The notes under the pieces were generated by a model that saw only the letters and a list, made by a program, of their open reading frames with translations, made no database searches and was not told the origin of the DNA. From assembly GCA_033809415.1 (NCBI GenBank), contig JAPXLT010000111.1:1-13719 (forward strand): DNA of 13,719 nucleotides, written 5' to 3'. A program made the translations under genes and the position numbers. Shown here in pieces: positions 12,404 to 13,719 of the stretch (position 1 is its first letter; each line of letters opens with the position of its first letter). The DNA comes from JAQVUB01 sp033809415. GTDB taxonomy: Bacteria; Verrucomicrobiota; Lentisphaeria; Oligosphaerales; Oligosphaeraceae.

Positions 12404-13471
12404 ATGCGCATTGAAGAAATCGACAAAAATTTCGTAATTGCAAAACTTGGCGAGCAAGAATTCACCTTTCGGGAAGCCTGGCAAAAGCCCTTTCAGTTGT
12501 CTGGGTTGGCTTGGTTTGACCGGGAAAAGCAGTGGTGCCGGCTGCCGCAGGCTTCTCTGCCCTTTCAGAATGACGGGGTCAAAGGGCTGGCCTGGAACAC
12601 CGCCGGTGCGCAGGTGCGTTTTCGCAGCAACAGCAGAAAAATTGCCTTGCGTGTAACCCTGTTGACACCCAGCGGCATGCCCCATATGCCGGCCACCGGG
12701 CAATCTGGCTTTGACCTCTATCTGGGCGTCGGCAGCGGGAAAACGTTTATCAAAACCGCAGTCCCGCCAGTCAATGCTGATTACTACGAAAGCCTGCTAT
12801 TCGACCGTCCGGAATCGAAAGAACTCGAATTCACCCTCAATTTCCCTCTTTACAATGGCGTCAAAAAAGTGGAAATCGGGTTGCTGCCGGGTGCGGAGGT
12901 TTCGGCGCCGAATCCCTTCAGCATACCGGCTCCGGTTTTGTTTTATGGCTCATCGATCACCCAGGGCGGGTGCGCATCACGTCCGGGGAATTGCTATTGT
13001 CAGATTCTTTCCCGGCATCTGGATTTCGAATGTCTGAACTTTGGTTTCAGCGGCAGCGCGCGTGGCGAGCTGGCCATGGCGGAAATTATTGCCGGGCTGA
13101 AGTTGTCAGCCTTTGTCCTGGATTATGATCACAATGCGCCGTCTATTGAGCATCTGCAGGCGACCCATGCGCCGTTTTATCAGTTCATCCGCAAAAAGCA
13201 GCCAGAGCTGCCGATCGTCATGGTCAGCAGGCCCGATGTCGATTTGTATCCGGAAGACAGTGCACGGCGTTGGAAAATCATTCAGAAAACCTATCGGCAG
13301 AGCCTGGCCAACGGCGATAAGAAACTCTTTTTAGTCGATGGGCGAAAATTATTCGGCAAAAAAGACCGCGACGCCTGCACGGTCGATGGATGCCATCCGA
13401 ACGACCTGGGCTTCTTGCGAATGGCAGAGCACATCGAGCCAACTCTGCGAAAAGCACTGGAATTACGCTAA
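12404..13471 (+). CDS. SGNH/GDSL hydrolase with N-terminal GxDLY domain
   Basis: An esterase or lipase-like hydrolase of 355 residues with two parts. The N-terminal half is a beta-rich domain carrying GFDLY at 102-106, the hallmark of the GxDLY domain found with this SGNH type. The C-terminal half has the catalytic blocks: YGSSITQGG with Ser184, NFGFSGSARGE with the oxyanion Gly near 213-217, the Asn block at DYDHNA (Asn244), and VDGCHPND with Asp328 and His331. No signal peptide is seen, so it should act in the cytoplasm. The substrate is unknown; related proteins act on acetylated sugars or lipids. GTGAGG four bases before the ATG supports the start. It is probably cotranscribed with glpP. 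The TAA stop is three bases before a heptamer array. Confidence 0.88.
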   Translation: MRIEEIDKNFVIAKLGEQEFTFREAWQKPFQLSGLAWFDREKQWCRLPQASLPFQNDGVKGLAWNTAGAQVRFRSNSRKIALRVTLLTPSGMPHMPATGQSGFDLYLGVGSGKTFIKTAVPPVNADYYESLLFDRPESKELEFTLNFPLYNGVKKVEIGLLPGAEVSAPNPFSIPAPVLFYGSSITQGGCASRPGNCYCQILSRHLDFECLNFGFSGSARGELAMAEIIAGLKLSAFVLDYDHNAPSIEHLQATHAPFYQFIRKKQPELPIVMVSRPDVDLYPEDSARRWKIIQKTYRQSLANGDKKLFLVDGRKLFGKKDRDACTVDGCHPNDLGFLRMAEHIEPTLRKALELR

Positions 13472-13474
13472 AAA

Positions 13475-13500
13475 GGGTGCAGGGGGCAGGGGGCAGGGGG
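13475..13500 (+). repeat. Short heptamer array at SGNH hydrolase stop
   Basis: GGGTGCA, then two GGGGGCA units and a terminal GGGGG on the coding strand, three bases after the TAA stop. Four G-tracts fit one quadruplex pattern. A degenerate tail (ACAGGACACC) follows. Confidence 0.9.
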
Positions 13501-13589
13501 ACAGGACACCCGCGACAGTTCGGGCATGGGCCGACAAATGGAAATCACAACCGGGACGGTTGCGCCACCTTTTAAACCGCATGCCATTC

Positions 13590-13653
13590 CATCCGTCGAA
13601 GCAGCGATCCTACAAAATTTTCCGCGTTTTCCGTGCTTTCCGTGGTTAAAAAA
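13590..13653 (+). repeat. Interspersed repeat family C, copy 3
   Basis: CATCCGTCGAAGCAGC, CCTACAAAATTTTCCGCG, TTTCCGTG units, then GTGGTTAAAAA. It is nearly the same as 4600-4661 but ends in GTGGTT-A-run like family B, which links the two families. It runs straight into the heptamer array at 13655. Confidence 0.85.
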
Positions 13654-13654
13654 T

Positions 13655-13719
13655 GCCCCCTGCACCCTGCACCCTGCACCCTGCACCCTGCACCCTGCAC
13701 CCTGCACCCTGCACCCTGC
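13655..13719 (-). repeat. Heptamer tandem array at window end
   Basis: About nine CCCTGCA units on the plus strand (GGGTGCA on the minus), cut by the window edge. The orientation is opposite to the short array at 13475, and the same as the array after murC. By analogy it should belong to a minus-strand gene ending just beyond the window. Confidence 0.95.

Overview
This 13.7 kb window holds twelve protein genes that read as ordinary bacterial chromosome, but nearly every gap between them is built from short interspersed or tandem repeats. The best guess for the organism is a member of the PVC group (Planctomycetes-Verrucomicrobia-Chlamydiae), possibly Lentisphaerota. The main clue is that coaE lies directly upstream of rho, an order I recall from Chlamydiae and Verrucomicrobia. 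The long disordered N-terminus of Rho and the repeat-filled gaps fit this but do not prove it. No rRNA, tRNA, CRISPR array, transposase or phage gene was seen.

Layout. Positions 103-7148 are all on the minus strand. In transcription order they are a FabF-like ketosynthase and an acyl carrier protein (lipid synthesis), the flavin-dependent thymidylate synthase ThyX, a MATE-family transporter overlapping murC (peptidoglycan precursor synthesis), then nadD overlapping rsfS (NAD synthesis and ribosome silencing). A divergent promoter region at 7149-7552 separates these from coaE and rho on the plus strand. Rho converges on a GT4 glycosyltransferase (minus strand). That gene diverges from a plus-strand pair, glpP and a cytoplasmic SGNH hydrolase.

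The non-coding part is the striking part. Three gene ends (murC, the glycosyltransferase, the SGNH hydrolase) run within 0-3 nt of the stop codon into tandem copies of a 7-bp unit, GGGTGCA. The unit always faces the same way relative to the gene and always makes a G-tract pattern able to fold as a G-quadruplex. Three other gene ends (rsfS, thyX, fabF) run into a different repeat (TTTTTAACCACGAA and so on), again in one orientation. Rho is followed by 23 copies of a 9-bp unit in two alternating variants. A copy of one repeat family appears to supply the start codon and first ten codons of the glycosyltransferase. The repeats therefore look like a system of gene-end elements rather than random debris. 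Their function is not known to me, and the reading here is inference from placement and orientation in a single window.

All product calls are made by recognising family motifs by eye. Promoter calls are weak except the one ahead of coaE.
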